A DNA stretch of 21,146 bases from Moorena producens 3L (GTDB lineage Bacteria > Cyanobacteriota > Cyanobacteriia > Cyanobacteriales > Coleofasciculaceae): NCBI RefSeq assembly GCF_000211815.1, contig NZ_GL890829.1, positions 1 to 21,146 on the forward strand. The letters run 5' to 3'. This document shows, piece after piece, positions 6,243-13,857 of the stretch (position 1 is its first letter; the number at the start of each line of letters is the position of its first letter). The notes below the pieces were generated by a model. That model ran no database searches, was not told the origin of the DNA, and saw only the letters and a program-made list of their open reading frames with translations. Both the position numbers and the translations under genes were made by a program.

Positions 6243-8222
6243 GTGAGCTACTGTCTCAATCCCAACTGCCCTAAGCCTTACAATCCTGATGCCAACAAGT
6301 TTTGCCAAACTTGCGGCACTAAACTCTTGTTAGGACAGCAATACCGAGCTATTAAGCTGATTGCAGCAGGAGGCTTTGGCAGAACCCTTTTGGCCATCGA
6401 CGAGGGAAAAGCCTCTAAATCCTACTGTGTGATTAAGCAGTTTTACCCCCAAGGTAATAATCAAGCTAATAATCAAGGTAACAATAAAGGTAACAATTAT
6501 CCTACCAGAGCTGCTCGATTATTTCACCAGGAAGCCTTGCGCTTGGAACAGTTGGGCAAACACCCCCAGATTCCTGAACTCTTCGCCCATTTTCAACAAG
6601 ATCATCACTGGTACATAGTTCAGGAATTTATCCATGGGGAAAATTTAGCTCAAGAGTTGGCAGCAACTGAACCATTCCGAGAAAGTCAGATTCGTAGACT
6701 CCTGAGTCAGTTGTTACCAGTGCTCAACTTTATCCACCAAGGTAAGGTAATTCATCGGGATATCAAGCCAGAGAATATCATTCGTCGTGGTATCCTCCGC
6801 CCCAGTGCTGGCCAAGGCATTATCACTCCCCCAGACCTGGTATTGGTAGATTTTGGTGCAGCCAAGTATGCCACACGCACTACCTTAGCCAAAACTGGCA
6901 CAACTATTGGTAGTGCTGGTTATGCGGCCCCGGAACAAATCTTTGGTAAAGCAGTATTTGCCAGTGACATCTATAGTTTAGGGGTCACCTGCATTCATTT
7001 ATTGACCCAAACTCAGCCATTTAATTTATACGATCCGATGGAAAATGGCTTTGTCTGGCGGGATTTTTTGCTCCATAATCCCGTCAGTAGACAATTGAGT
7101 CGGATTCTCGACAAAATGATTCAGAGTTCCATCAAGCTCAGGTATCAATCCGCGATCGCAGTGATGGACGATTTAGGAATCACCCAAGAAACCGAAGCTG
7201 GTCTGACCTGGGGGCAATTCCACCGTAATCAACAAACTCCCCAATCTACTGGTAAAACTGGTAAAACTGGTAAAACTGGTAAAACTAATGTAACAAGCAA
7301 CTCTCGGCCACCAAGAGGTAATCCCAGGATTATCGTTTTTGCAGCAACCACTCTCAACGGTCATTCCGATGAAATTTATTCTGTAGCCTTTAGCCCTGAT
7401 GGACGTACCCTAGCCAGTGGATGTAGGGACAAAACTATCAAGTTGTGGGAGTTGAAAACAGCCTGGGAAATCCTTACCTTTGGAGGTTGGTTTTCTAAGC
7501 ATTCCGCTGAAGTGCGTGCTGTGGCATTTAGTCCTCAGGGAAAAAGTCTTGCCAGTGGTAGCGCTGACGAGACCATCAAACTCTGGAATGTGCGTAATGG
7601 TAAGGAGATTTTCACCTTCACAGGGCATTCCGGTGACGTGAATTCCATTGCCTTTCACCCCCAAGGATACCACCTTGCCAGTGGCGCTAGTGATCGCACC
7701 ATTAAGCTTTGGGATGTTCGTACCCTAAAGCAGCTCACTACTCTGACCGGACATTCATCATTGATTAATTCAGTAGCCTTTAGGCCAGATGGCCAAATCC
7801 TTGCTAGTGGTAGTGCTGACGCTACCATCAAGCTGTGGGATGCCTTAAGTGGTCAGGAAATTCACACCTTTGAAGGGCATTCAGACCAGGTGCTTGCGAT
7901 CGCGTTCACTCCCAATGGACAGACCCTAGCCAGTGCTAGTGCTGACGGTACTATCAAGCTTTGGGATATTAGCACTGCCCAGGAAATTACCACCCTCAAC
8001 GGTCATAATGGTTGGGTTTATGCGATCGCATTTGACCGTAGTGGCCAAATCCTCGCTAGTGGTAGTGCAGATACTACTATAAAGCTATGGGATGTTGATA
8101 CAACTCAAGAAATTGGCACTCTCAACGGTCATTCAGACACCATTCATGCTCTTGCCTTTGGTCCGAATAACAGAACTCTTGCCAGTGGTAGTTTCGACAA
8201 CACTATCAAGATTTGGCGCTAG
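6243..8222 (+). CDS. Zinc-ribbon Ser/Thr kinase with seven WD40 repeats
   Basis: 659 aa from GTG; the MSYCxNPxC opening is the conserved start of this cyanobacterial kinase family. Domains: a four-cysteine zinc ribbon (C4, C9, C21, C24); a Hanks-type kinase from about residue 33 to 310, with glycine loop AAGGFGRT, ATP lysine K65 (VIKQF), HRD D173, DFG D203 and an APE-type AAPEQ; a low-complexity linker with four GKT units near 335-350; then seven WD40 repeats (about 370-659), enough for one closed propeller. All catalytic residues are present, so it should be an active cytoplasmic kinase whose propeller docks partners. No transmembrane segment is visible. An Asn/Gln/Gly-rich insert (NNQANNQGNNKGNN) follows K65 in the N-lobe. 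No phosphatase or substrate gene is next to it. Confidence 0.93.
   Translation: MSYCLNPNCPKPYNPDANKFCQTCGTKLLLGQQYRAIKLIAAGGFGRTLLAIDEGKASKSYCVIKQFYPQGNNQANNQGNNKGNNYPTRAARLFHQEALRLEQLGKHPQIPELFAHFQQDHHWYIVQEFIHGENLAQELAATEPFRESQIRRLLSQLLPVLNFIHQGKVIHRDIKPENIIRRGILRPSAGQGIITPPDLVLVDFGAAKYATRTTLAKTGTTIGSAGYAAPEQIFGKAVFASDIYSLGVTCIHLLTQTQPFNLYDPMENGFVWRDFLLHNPVSRQLSRILDKMIQSSIKLRYQSAIAVMDDLGITQETEAGLTWGQFHRNQQTPQSTGKTGKTGKTGKTNVTSNSRPPRGNPRIIVFAATTLNGHSDEIYSVAFSPDGRTLASGCRDKTIKLWELKTAWEILTFGGWFSKHSAEVRAVAFSPQGKSLASGSADETIKLWNVRNGKEIFTFTGHSGDVNSIAFHPQGYHLASGASDRTIKLWDVRTLKQLTTLTGHSSLINSVAFRPDGQILASGSADATIKLWDALSGQEIHTFEGHSDQVLAIAFTPNGQTLASASADGTIKLWDISTAQEITTLNGHNGWVYAIAFDRSGQILASGSADTTIKLWDVDTTQEIGTLNGHSDTIHALAFGPNNRTLASGSFDNTIKIWR
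7251..7286 (+). repeat. In-frame GGTAAAACT repeats in the kinase linker
   Basis: Four consecutive 9-bp units encode Gly-Lys-Thr repeats between the kinase and the WD40 propeller. The period is a multiple of three, unlike the 7-bp periods of the spacers, so expansion would keep the frame. Confidence 0.85.
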
Positions 8223-8240
8223 GTAGCTAGGGGGCAACAG

Positions 8241-8310
8241 GCAATAGGCAATAGGCAATAGGCAATAGGCAATAGGCAATAGGCAATAGGCAATAGGCAA
8301 TAGGCAATAG
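8241..8310 (+). repeat. Ten perfect GCAATAG heptamers
   Basis: Exactly 70 bp, ten identical 7-bp units, beginning 19 bp after the kinase stop and ending 65 bp before the Uma2 start. It belongs to the heptanucleotide (STRR-type) repeats known from cyanobacterial spacers, with sister arrays GGAATAG and (rc) GGGAGTA elsewhere in the window. Confidence 0.97.
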
Positions 8311-8375
8311 GATGATTAAAAAATAATAATTAGACGTAGGATAAACAGAATAACAAAGGAAAATTTTAAATACCT

Positions 8376-8963
8376 ATGCAACTAATATCTGAACCCAAAT
8401 ATTCTTCTCCAGAAGACTATTTAAAACTAGAAGAAACAGCAGAATACAAGAGTGAATATCGGGATGGAGAAATTATACCAATGACTGGTGACACTACCAA
8501 TCATAATCAAATTGCCCTTAATATTGCTACCCTTTTCAAACTCGGATTAAAGGGAAAACAGTACAAAGTTTACATTGGTGATGTGCGTTTGTGGATACCT
8601 CGTTACCGTCAGTATACCTATCCAGATGTTATGGTGATTCAGGGTGAACCAGTTTACACAGGTAAGGGTACAACTACAGTAACGAACCCGATGTTAATTG
8701 TCGAAGTTTTATCAAACTCTACTAAAAACTATGACCAAGGTGATAAGTTTTTATACTATCGTTCTATTTCAGAGTTCAAAGAATATATTCTAATCGAACA
8801 AAGTGAGTATCGTCTACTGCAATATAATAAAACTGCTACCAATCAATGGCAGTTCACTGAGTATGAATCAGAAAATTCCGTTATTTCTCTTAACTCCTTA
8901 GAGTTAAGCGTTTCTTTTCAAGATATTTACGAAGGGGTAAATTTTAAACTTACTCAAGATTAA
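8376..8963 (+). CDS. Uma2-family (DUF820) PD-(D/E)xK nuclease-fold protein
   Basis: 195 aa, the usual length. Conserved elements in order: SPEDYLKLEE helix, EYRDGEII strand (residues 27-34), an NHNQIALNIATL helix, GDVRLWIP, YPDVMV with the putative metal ligand D84, and PMLIVEVLSNST with E110, then the YDQGDKFLYYRSI helix. This is the restriction-endonuclease-like core of the Uma2 family, which is greatly expanded in cyanobacteria; the biological role is unsettled. AAAGGA (8356-8361) is a plausible ribosome-binding site. No partner gene is adjacent. A second family member survives only as a pseudogene at 18.4-18.9 kb. The key residues here look intact. Confidence 0.92.
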   Translation: MQLISEPKYSSPEDYLKLEETAEYKSEYRDGEIIPMTGDTTNHNQIALNIATLFKLGLKGKQYKVYIGDVRLWIPRYRQYTYPDVMVIQGEPVYTGKGTTTVTNPMLIVEVLSNSTKNYDQGDKFLYYRSISEFKEYILIEQSEYRLLQYNKTATNQWQFTEYESENSVISLNSLELSVSFQDIYEGVNFKLTQD

Positions 8964-9062
8964 TTTTTGGATTAATCATTAAATTTGCTCCCTCCTCTAC
9001 CATTTAACTATTCAAGCTACCCTACACCGAAAATCAAAAGCGAACAATATTTAAACGTCATA

Positions 9063-9353
9063 ATGAGTAGTAATTTTTTTAGCATCAAAGAAAAGTTCTT
9101 TGATCTGTGGGCACCAAACTACGACATCCTGTTCACCACAGTATTTTACCAAGCACTCCATAAACGGCTGTTAGAGTATATAGAACTCACAAATCAGCCC
9201 AATGTATTAGACCTTGGCTGTGGCACAGGTCGTTTACTGAATCGTCTTGCTCAAGAGTTTCCCAATCTTCGAGGCACTGGGGTAGATTTATCTACTAAAA
9301 TGCTCGCTCAAGCCCGACAGCAAAACCAGCATCGGCAGCGAATAATCTATCAA
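9063..9353 (+). pseudogene. Class I SAM methyltransferase, 5' part (split by IS)
   Basis: 97 codons from ATG 9063; the frame is open upstream to TTG 8985, but that extension shows no family similarity. Residues 48-56 (VLDLGCGTG) are SAM-binding motif I and GVDLSTKM (73-80) is the post-I strand with the acidic ribose-binding residue. The methyltransferase sequence stops at ...RIIYQ, where the IS left end begins in a run of As. The remaining 104 codons lie at 10905-11219 in the compatible frame. The substrate cannot be told. Any protein made from this piece would lack half of the Rossmann fold. Confidence 0.88.
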
Positions 9354-10904
9354 AAAATCCGGGAACGTGAGAACCCTGCGTCTAAAGACCGGGGATGAAA
9401 CGGACGCGACGGGGTTTACCCCGCCGTATCCATTCAATTCAATTAAGCTATAATAGGAGCAATTAGGTGATAGTAACATGTATAGAACAATCCCAGTTAA
9501 GGGGACATTTACAGATGAAGAAAATGCTTTCTGGGTGTTTCAATGCGAACAGGCCAATAGCCTAATCAATTGTGCGATATATTACGCCAAGCAAAAACAC
9601 TATAGTTGGTTACGTGAACAACCTGAGGGCTATACGACTTACTGGCGTGATGACGTCCTTAAGTTTGGTTGGAAGACCTACAGATGCGCAGTTAAATATC
9701 CTGAATTAGACAAGGCTCTTAAGATGAGTCCTCATTATAAGGCTATGGCTGCCCAGTCAGCTCAACAAACGTTGAAGTCTGTAGGGGAGTCGATGACTAG
9801 TTACAACCAATTAGTTAGGCAATATTATAAAGGCGAAGTTGACAGGCCAAGGCTTCCTAGATATCGCCAAAAAGGTGGCTTAGCTGCTGTTACTTTTCCA
9901 AAGCAAGCATTAACTTACAAAAAAGGGCTGTTCTATCCATCGGTTAGCAAAGAGTCTAAACCCGAGTTACTCTGCGAGATAACATTGGAACCGCCAGAAT
10001 TTATAGATCCCGACTGGGTCAAAGAGGTAACTATTCGCCCCTACCTAGGGCAGCTTTGGCTCGATTGGGTTATTGACGATGGGAGGCAGTCGTACGAACA
10101 CAATCCTAATCTTGATTATTCGCAGGCTTGGAGCTTCGACCATGGGGGCGACAACTGGCTCACCGGCGTCTCTACTCAGGGCAAAAGTCTCATAATCGAC
10201 GGTCGTAAACTCAAGTCGATGAATCAAGGGTACGCCCGCTTGGTAGCAAAGTACAAGACCGGAAAGCCTGAATTTTTCTGGGACGCTAACCTCGATCGGG
10301 TTCAAAGAAAGCGTAATAATCAAATGCGCGATGCAATCAACAAGGCGGCCAGATTTATTATTAATCGGTGCTTAAATGATAGAGTTGGTAATATCATTTT
10401 TGGCTGGAATGAGCGGCAAAAAGATTCAATCAACATTGGGCGACGAAGCAATCAAATCTTTGTTGCAATTCCCACCAAAAGATTGATAGAGAGGTTGAAG
10501 CAACTTTGCCCCGAGTATGGCATCAAGCTAACAATCACTGAAGAATCTTATACCAGTAAAGCGTCTTACTTAGACGAGGATCCATTACCGAAACATGGTG
10601 AAAAACCCAAAGGATGGAAGCCCTCAGGAAAACGGGTAAGACGTGGTTTGTATGAAACAGCCAAGGGATATCTGATTAACGCAGATACTAACGGAGCGGC
10701 AAATATCGCGCGAAAAGTAGCCACACAGTTAGGTCTTGATCTGGCCAAGGTGGGTAGCGGGAGCTTGACACTCCCACATCGGTACGATCTTTTTAACTCT
10801 CTAAAAAAATCATACCGAACAAGAAGCGAAGCAGCACGGGTTCACCCTGCTGCTTCGCAACCTTGTAGAATCCCCCGTGCTTCAGCCGGGGGAGATGTCA
10901 AAGA
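9354..10904 (+). mobile_element. IS200/IS605-group (IS1341-like) element with tnpB only
   Basis: About 1.55 kb, with edges uncertain by up to 4 bp because both lie in A-runs. The left end carries an imperfect hairpin at 9402-9431 with perfect core CGGGG-TTTA-CCCCG (9410-9423). The right end has a large hairpin (10826-10858) and a terminal CCCCCG/CGGGGG hairpin (10872-10892), followed by GATGTCAAAG. There are no terminal inverted repeats and no target duplication, as expected for HUH-type IS. No tnpA is present, so mobilisation would need a Y1 transposase in trans. Deleting it restores the methyltransferase frame. Confidence 0.88.
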
Positions 10905-10953
10905 AAAGGCAATGCTGAATTTCTACCCTTTGCTGACAAAGAATTTGAAGTAG
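9478..10953 (+). CDS. tnpB: TnpB RNA-guided nuclease of an IS1341-like element
   Basis: 491 aa as read. The N-terminal half is the helical/OB-like recognition part (SMTSYNQLVRQYYKGEVDRP, RYRQKGG). The RuvC part has D221 (SFDHGGDN), a motif-II region where the usual Glu is replaced (NIIFG, G309), TEESYTSKAS with E355/E356, and D403 (INADTNGAANI). There is no CxxC pair between E356 and D403, so the common zinc ribbon is missing, as in the SKAS subgroup. The normal stop near residues 440-455 is lost: the frame runs through the right-end hairpins, and about 16 C-terminal residues are encoded by the interrupted methyltransferase. A stretch AGGTGA (9465-9470) may serve as ribosome-binding site. TnpB proteins cut DNA using an omega RNA from the 3' end of the element. 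Confidence 0.92.
   Translation: MYRTIPVKGTFTDEENAFWVFQCEQANSLINCAIYYAKQKHYSWLREQPEGYTTYWRDDVLKFGWKTYRCAVKYPELDKALKMSPHYKAMAAQSAQQTLKSVGESMTSYNQLVRQYYKGEVDRPRLPRYRQKGGLAAVTFPKQALTYKKGLFYPSVSKESKPELLCEITLEPPEFIDPDWVKEVTIRPYLGQLWLDWVIDDGRQSYEHNPNLDYSQAWSFDHGGDNWLTGVSTQGKSLIIDGRKLKSMNQGYARLVAKYKTGKPEFFWDANLDRVQRKRNNQMRDAINKAARFIINRCLNDRVGNIIFGWNERQKDSINIGRRSNQIFVAIPTKRLIERLKQLCPEYGIKLTITEESYTSKASYLDEDPLPKHGEKPKGWKPSGKRVRRGLYETAKGYLINADTNGAANIARKVATQLGLDLAKVGSGSLTLPHRYDLFNSLKKSYRTRSEAARVHPAASQPCRIPRASAGGDVKEKAMLNFYPLLTKNLK
10740..10904 (+). ncRNA. Probable omega RNA (reRNA) scaffold of TnpB
   Basis: Inferred from position and structure. It overlaps the tnpB 3' end and finishes exactly at the right end of the IS. 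It contains a long hairpin, with an 11-bp perfect stem GCGAAGCAGCA/TGCTGCTTCGC (10826-10836 with 10848-10858) capped by GGG-TTCA-CCC, and the terminal CCCCCG/CGGGGG hairpin ending in GATGTCAAAG. In characterised TnpB systems the guide is the 16-20 nt following the right end, here the start of the methyltransferase 3' fragment (from about 10905). The 5' boundary is a guess. Confidence 0.65.
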
Positions 10954-11219
10954 TATTTAATACCATCAGCTTTTTACACTACCTAAATCCTCAACAAGTT
11001 TTCTCAGAAGTTAGTCGGATCCTGGAACCCAAAGGACATTATTACCTAGTAGACTATTCTGTTAGAAAGCGAAAAAAGTCTTTACCAATTTCCCCTAACC
11101 AGATTCGTTTCTATAGCCGACAGCAACGGGAAGAATTTGGCCAGGTAGCAGGTTTGTCATGCTTAGGGCATCACCATCTCCTCGGACCAGTTGTGCTAAG
11201 TATCTTTCAAAAACCTTAA
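10905..11219 (+). pseudogene. Class I SAM methyltransferase, 3' part
   Basis: Open frame KGNAEFLPFADKEFEVVF... to TAA 11217-11219. FLPFADKEFEVVFNTISFLHYL fits motifs II/III of small class I methyltransferases, and SEVSRILEPKGHYYLVDY fits the following helix and strand. Together with the 97 codons before the IS it gives a protein of about 201 aa. It lacks its own start. It is also the predicted guide-matching DNA of the adjacent TnpB omega RNA. Confidence 0.88.
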
Positions 11220-11280
11220 TAACTATAATAATAATTCCCTCTCTTCACACCTCCGATCACCTACCACACCTCCTTCTCTT

Positions 11281-11322
11281 TCCCGATTCCCGACTCCCGA
11301 TTCCCGACTCCCGACTCCCGAC
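11281..11322 (+). repeat. TCCCGAC/TCCCGAT heptamer array
   Basis: Six tandem 7-bp units alternating TCCCGAT and TCCCGAC, followed by TCCCTAA. It sits between the convergent methyltransferase remnant and the M41-like gene. The reverse complement (GTCGGGA) is a variant of the GGGAATA-type heptamers. Confidence 0.95.
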
Positions 11323-11343
11323 TCCCTAACCAAAGCGCTATAG

Positions 11344-12012
11344 TTACTGAATCACCTCACAGCACTCTGCCACAGATGCCCGTTTTTCCATAGCAGCCAC
11401 CAGTGCTTCATAAGATTCCCAGTGTTCAGTAATCATACTAGTCGCCTGACGCTCAGCCCATCGTGCTTTCACTGAGTACTCACTACCAGAAAAACCTAAC
11501 CCTTCCAAAGCATCTCGGAGTTTTTCGCAGTCTTCTGCTCCGCCCTCAACATTCTCATAGACTATAGTTTCCGCAGCAATCCCTGCCATCCAAACCGTGC
11601 AAAATCGATCTAAGGTTAATCGCATTTCTCGAAGATTATAAGCCTTAGCCGATAGTGCTTCAGTATCAAAGCTCACACCACCATTACCCAGTTGTCCCTC
11701 CTTCAAAGCTTCCCAAGCACTTAAGGTGTAACCAGTGATTGGAATACCAAGTAAGTAAGCCACCAGAAAATGACCCGCTTCATGGCGAATTATGCGTCCG
11801 CGATGTTCAGGATTAGTACTCGCCAATACATCTAACAGCAGCGTTAACCCTTTGCCTTGGAAGCTGAAGCCATCTAAAGTAACAAGACTCAAGACACCAA
11901 AAGTAGTTACCGCAGGGATTGCCGGAGAAATATTCAACAGTGGTCCTAGCAAAACCGAAAGGGTCATGCCAAAAACACCAATAGCAATTAAATTCAGCGC
12001 AATTTGTTGCAT
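11344..12012 (-). CDS. M41-like (FtsH-type) membrane zinc protease lacking an AAA domain
   Basis: 222 aa. Two hydrophobic helices (about residues 5-27 and 33-47) are followed by HEAGH (77-81), the zinc motif of FtsH peptidases, then LVAYLLGIPI. A downstream GGAEDCEKL segment (D161) matches the third zinc ligand position of M41 proteases (TGAxxDL). The ATPase module of FtsH is absent, so this is a short stand-alone M41-like protein, a type found in cyanobacteria and chloroplasts. It should lie in the thylakoid or plasma membrane. Whether it cleaves proteins alone or assists an FtsH complex is unknown. All three likely metal ligands are present. It is transcribed in the same direction as the carboxypeptidase gene, separated by about 220 bp of repeats. 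Confidence 0.82.
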   Translation of the reverse strand: MQQIALNLIAIGVFGMTLSVLLGPLLNISPAIPAVTTFGVLSLVTLDGFSFQGKGLTLLLDVLASTNPEHRGRIIRHEAGHFLVAYLLGIPITGYTLSAWEALKEGQLGNGGVSFDTEALSAKAYNLREMRLTLDRFCTVWMAGIAAETIVYENVEGGAEDCEKLRDALEGLGFSGSEYSVKARWAERQATSMITEHWESYEALVAAMEKRASVAECCEVIQ

Positions 12013-12125
12013 TTGTTCTTGGTTACTTGTTAGTTAGTTATTAATTATACTTGGTTAATTGTTAATTATTAATTGCCATTTTTACTGTCGATCCATCCAA
12101 GTATCCAAGCCTTTCAACCAGATAA

Positions 12126-12230
12126 CCAGCTAACCTTCAACCAGCTAACCTTCAACCAGCTAACCTTCAACCAGCTAACCTTCAACCAGCTAACCTTCAA
12201 CCAGCTAACCTTCAACCAGCTAACCTTCAT
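12126..12230 (+). repeat. Seven tandem 15-bp repeats (CCAGCTAACCTTCAA)
   Basis: Seven head-to-tail copies, the last with one mismatch, immediately before the stop of the minus-strand carboxypeptidase gene (12234). It is the only array in the spacers whose period is not seven. It reads as NQLTF repeats on the plus strand, but that is judged not to be a gene. Confidence 0.97.
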
Positions 12231-12233
12231 ACT

Positions 12234-13073
12234 TCATACTTCATCCTCAAACTTTGGTGTTTCCGATGGAAGAGGAAGAGGAGTAGGTTTCTTACCTTTG
12301 TAGAACGTTTCCAAGCTCTTGGTATCTCCCACAAACCTCCAGTGCCAAGGCTCATAACTAATTCCTTGGGGATTGTCTCTAGGAAAAGACAACTCAAAGC
12401 TGTAGAAAGCCGCATTCTTTTCCAACCACTTAAAAGCTGCCGTATTCTCAAACTCAGGATTCAGGTTGGTAGCTGGTGCCATGGCATCCCCAATATCGAT
12501 CGCATAACCAGTGTGATGCTCACTGTAGCCAGGGGGAGCACTTACTTCAGCCCGTTTACTAGCTACCTGTCCTCGCTGTTCCTTTACTTGAAAAAACAGG
12601 TACTTTTGCTGGTCCACAGAACGGAAACCCGAAATTGGCACTAGGATTACCCCCTGTCTTCTTGCTGCTGCTGCCATGGCTTTGTATTTCCGAGCTGCAG
12701 CAGCCTCCAATTTAATCCGACCATCACGGGTAATTGGTTGCAGTTGTGAGCTTAGCACTTCAGAGTAGGGTAAGTGTCCCAGAATGTTATCAGCATTATT
12801 CCCCTGTGAACTAGCTTCTGTCTGACTTTGAGTCGATGTTGCTTTACCCGACGGGGTAAGATTGGACTGAGCTTCAGGAGTTGGTTCCATTGGAATCAGG
12901 CTAAAGGCGATTCCTCCTATTGCTAATAGTCCAATAATTAGTAAGGTGACCTGCCAACGAGACCGGGGTTTTATATCTTGTCTATCCCTTACTGCCTCGG
13001 GAATATCATCTACTGTTACCTCTGTTACCTCTGAAAGGTTTGCTGGTTCGCCCGGGAGACCTGCGTTATTCAA
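12234..13073 (-). CDS. VanY-like D-alanyl-D-alanine carboxypeptidase (M15B)
   Basis: 279 aa. A charged cytoplasmic N-terminus (1-40), one membrane helix (about 41-60), a Ser/Thr/Gln-rich linker (65-95) and a periplasmic M15B domain. Motifs: SGFRS (148-152), SEHHTGYAID (184-193; zinc ligands H186 and D193) and EPWHWRF (zinc ligand H244). The enzyme should trim the terminal D-Ala of peptidoglycan stem peptides from the outer face of the plasma membrane. The start is TTG 13073, supported by AGGAG seven bases upstream; no ATG precedes the membrane helix. The C-terminus is rich in Pro and Lys. VanY homologues occur outside resistance clusters as general wall-remodelling enzymes, and nothing here suggests vancomycin resistance. 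Confidence 0.92.
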   Translation of the reverse strand: MNNAGLPGEPANLSEVTEVTVDDIPEAVRDRQDIKPRSRWQVTLLIIGLLAIGGIAFSLIPMEPTPEAQSNLTPSGKATSTQSQTEASSQGNNADNILGHLPYSEVLSSQLQPITRDGRIKLEAAAARKYKAMAAAARRQGVILVPISGFRSVDQQKYLFFQVKEQRGQVASKRAEVSAPPGYSEHHTGYAIDIGDAMAPATNLNPEFENTAAFKWLEKNAAFYSFELSFPRDNPQGISYEPWHWRFVGDTKSLETFYKGKKPTPLPLPSETPKFEDEV

Positions 13074-13172
13074 TAGTCCACTCCTGCACTGACATCCAAA
13101 TTATTACATTTATTTATGACATACTTATAGTTACTGCAAATCCCAGCAGTGTCAGCGAAGCAACTGGATTAC

Positions 13173-13201
13173 TTGACCAATCGTTCCAGAATTGTTATAG
13201 T
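13173..13201 (+). promoter_or_regulatory. tetR promoter with embedded operator
   Basis: TTGACC (13173-13178), a 17-bp spacer and TATAGT (13196-13201) form a good sigma-70-type promoter. The spacer holds GGAACGATTGGTC on the minus strand (13175-13187), which matches the site before the peroxiredoxin-like gene at 12 of 13 bases. A repressor bound here would block RNA polymerase, consistent with autoregulation. The 5' leader would be only about 15 nt. Confidence 0.7.
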
Positions 13202-13222
13202 AAAGATACGAGTTAAGCAAAG

Positions 13223-13807
13223 GTGATGGCAAGGCACAAAACCTTTGACCCAGAAGATGTTCTAGAAAAAGCCATGGAAACCTTTTGGCTTTATGGCTAT
13301 GAAGGAACCTCAATGCAGGACTTGGTCAAAAGCATGGGGATTAACCGAGGCAGTCTATACGACACCTTTGGTGACAAACGTTCCCTATTCATGGCTGCGA
13401 TCGCTCATTACAATGATACCTGTGTAAAAAATGCGATCGCATCCCTAGAAGCACCCACAGCCTCAAAGCAAGCCATTATCGACTTTTTCTACAACCTGAT
13501 CGAAGGGGCTGTAGACGATAAAGACCATCGAGGCTGCTTGCTCACCAACACCGCTGTTGAACTGTGTCCCCACGATCCACAGACTAAATCCCGGATTGCT
13601 GCTAATCTGCGCTCAGTGGAAAACGCCTTTAAAAAAGCCTTATCCACAGCAAGGGAGCAAGGGGAAATCACAACCAACCATGACCTTCAGGCATTAGCCC
13701 AATATTTCACCAGTAGTATACAAGGGTTGCGGGTTATCTCCAAAGTCAACCCAGACCCAGAAACCCTAAGAGCTATTGTCAAGGTCATACTTTCCGTTCT
13801 CGATTGA
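13223..13807 (+). CDS. TetR/AcrR-family transcriptional regulator
   Basis: 194 aa (GTG 13223, or ATG 13226 one codon later). The N-terminal helix-turn-helix spans about residues 28-51: TSMQDLVKSMGINRGSLYDTF, with the family's typical KRSLF continuation. The C-terminal helical domain includes GCLLTNTAVELCPHD (two Cys about nine residues apart), which resembles TetR proteins that sense small electrophiles or oxidants; the ligand is not known. It is followed at 91 bp by a peroxiredoxin-like gene in the same direction, with an operator-like site in between. TetR proteins are usually repressors, so it likely represses itself and that gene. Confidence 0.93.
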   Translation: MMARHKTFDPEDVLEKAMETFWLYGYEGTSMQDLVKSMGINRGSLYDTFGDKRSLFMAAIAHYNDTCVKNAIASLEAPTASKQAIIDFFYNLIEGAVDDKDHRGCLLTNTAVELCPHDPQTKSRIAANLRSVENAFKKALSTAREQGEITTNHDLQALAQYFTSSIQGLRVISKVNPDPETLRAIVKVILSVLD

Positions 13808-13857
13808 CAGAGTAAATTGAGACAGTAAATTGACAGAGTAATTTTTTTTGCTCTTAA

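Noticed and set aside
8985..9062. N-terminal extension of the methyltransferase from TTG 8985
   Set aside because: The extra 26 residues have no family resemblance; ATG 9063 begins right before the conserved FDLWAPNYD region.
12073..12303. Plus-strand ORF with NQLTF repeats
   Set aside because: It consists almost entirely of the translated 15-bp tandem repeat and overlaps the end of the well-supported minus-strand carboxypeptidase gene; no ribosome-binding site or family similarity.
12234..13073. Vancomycin-resistance role for the VanY-like gene
   Set aside because: No vanHAX, regulator or mobile context; M15B carboxypeptidases are common housekeeping enzymes in cyanobacteria.
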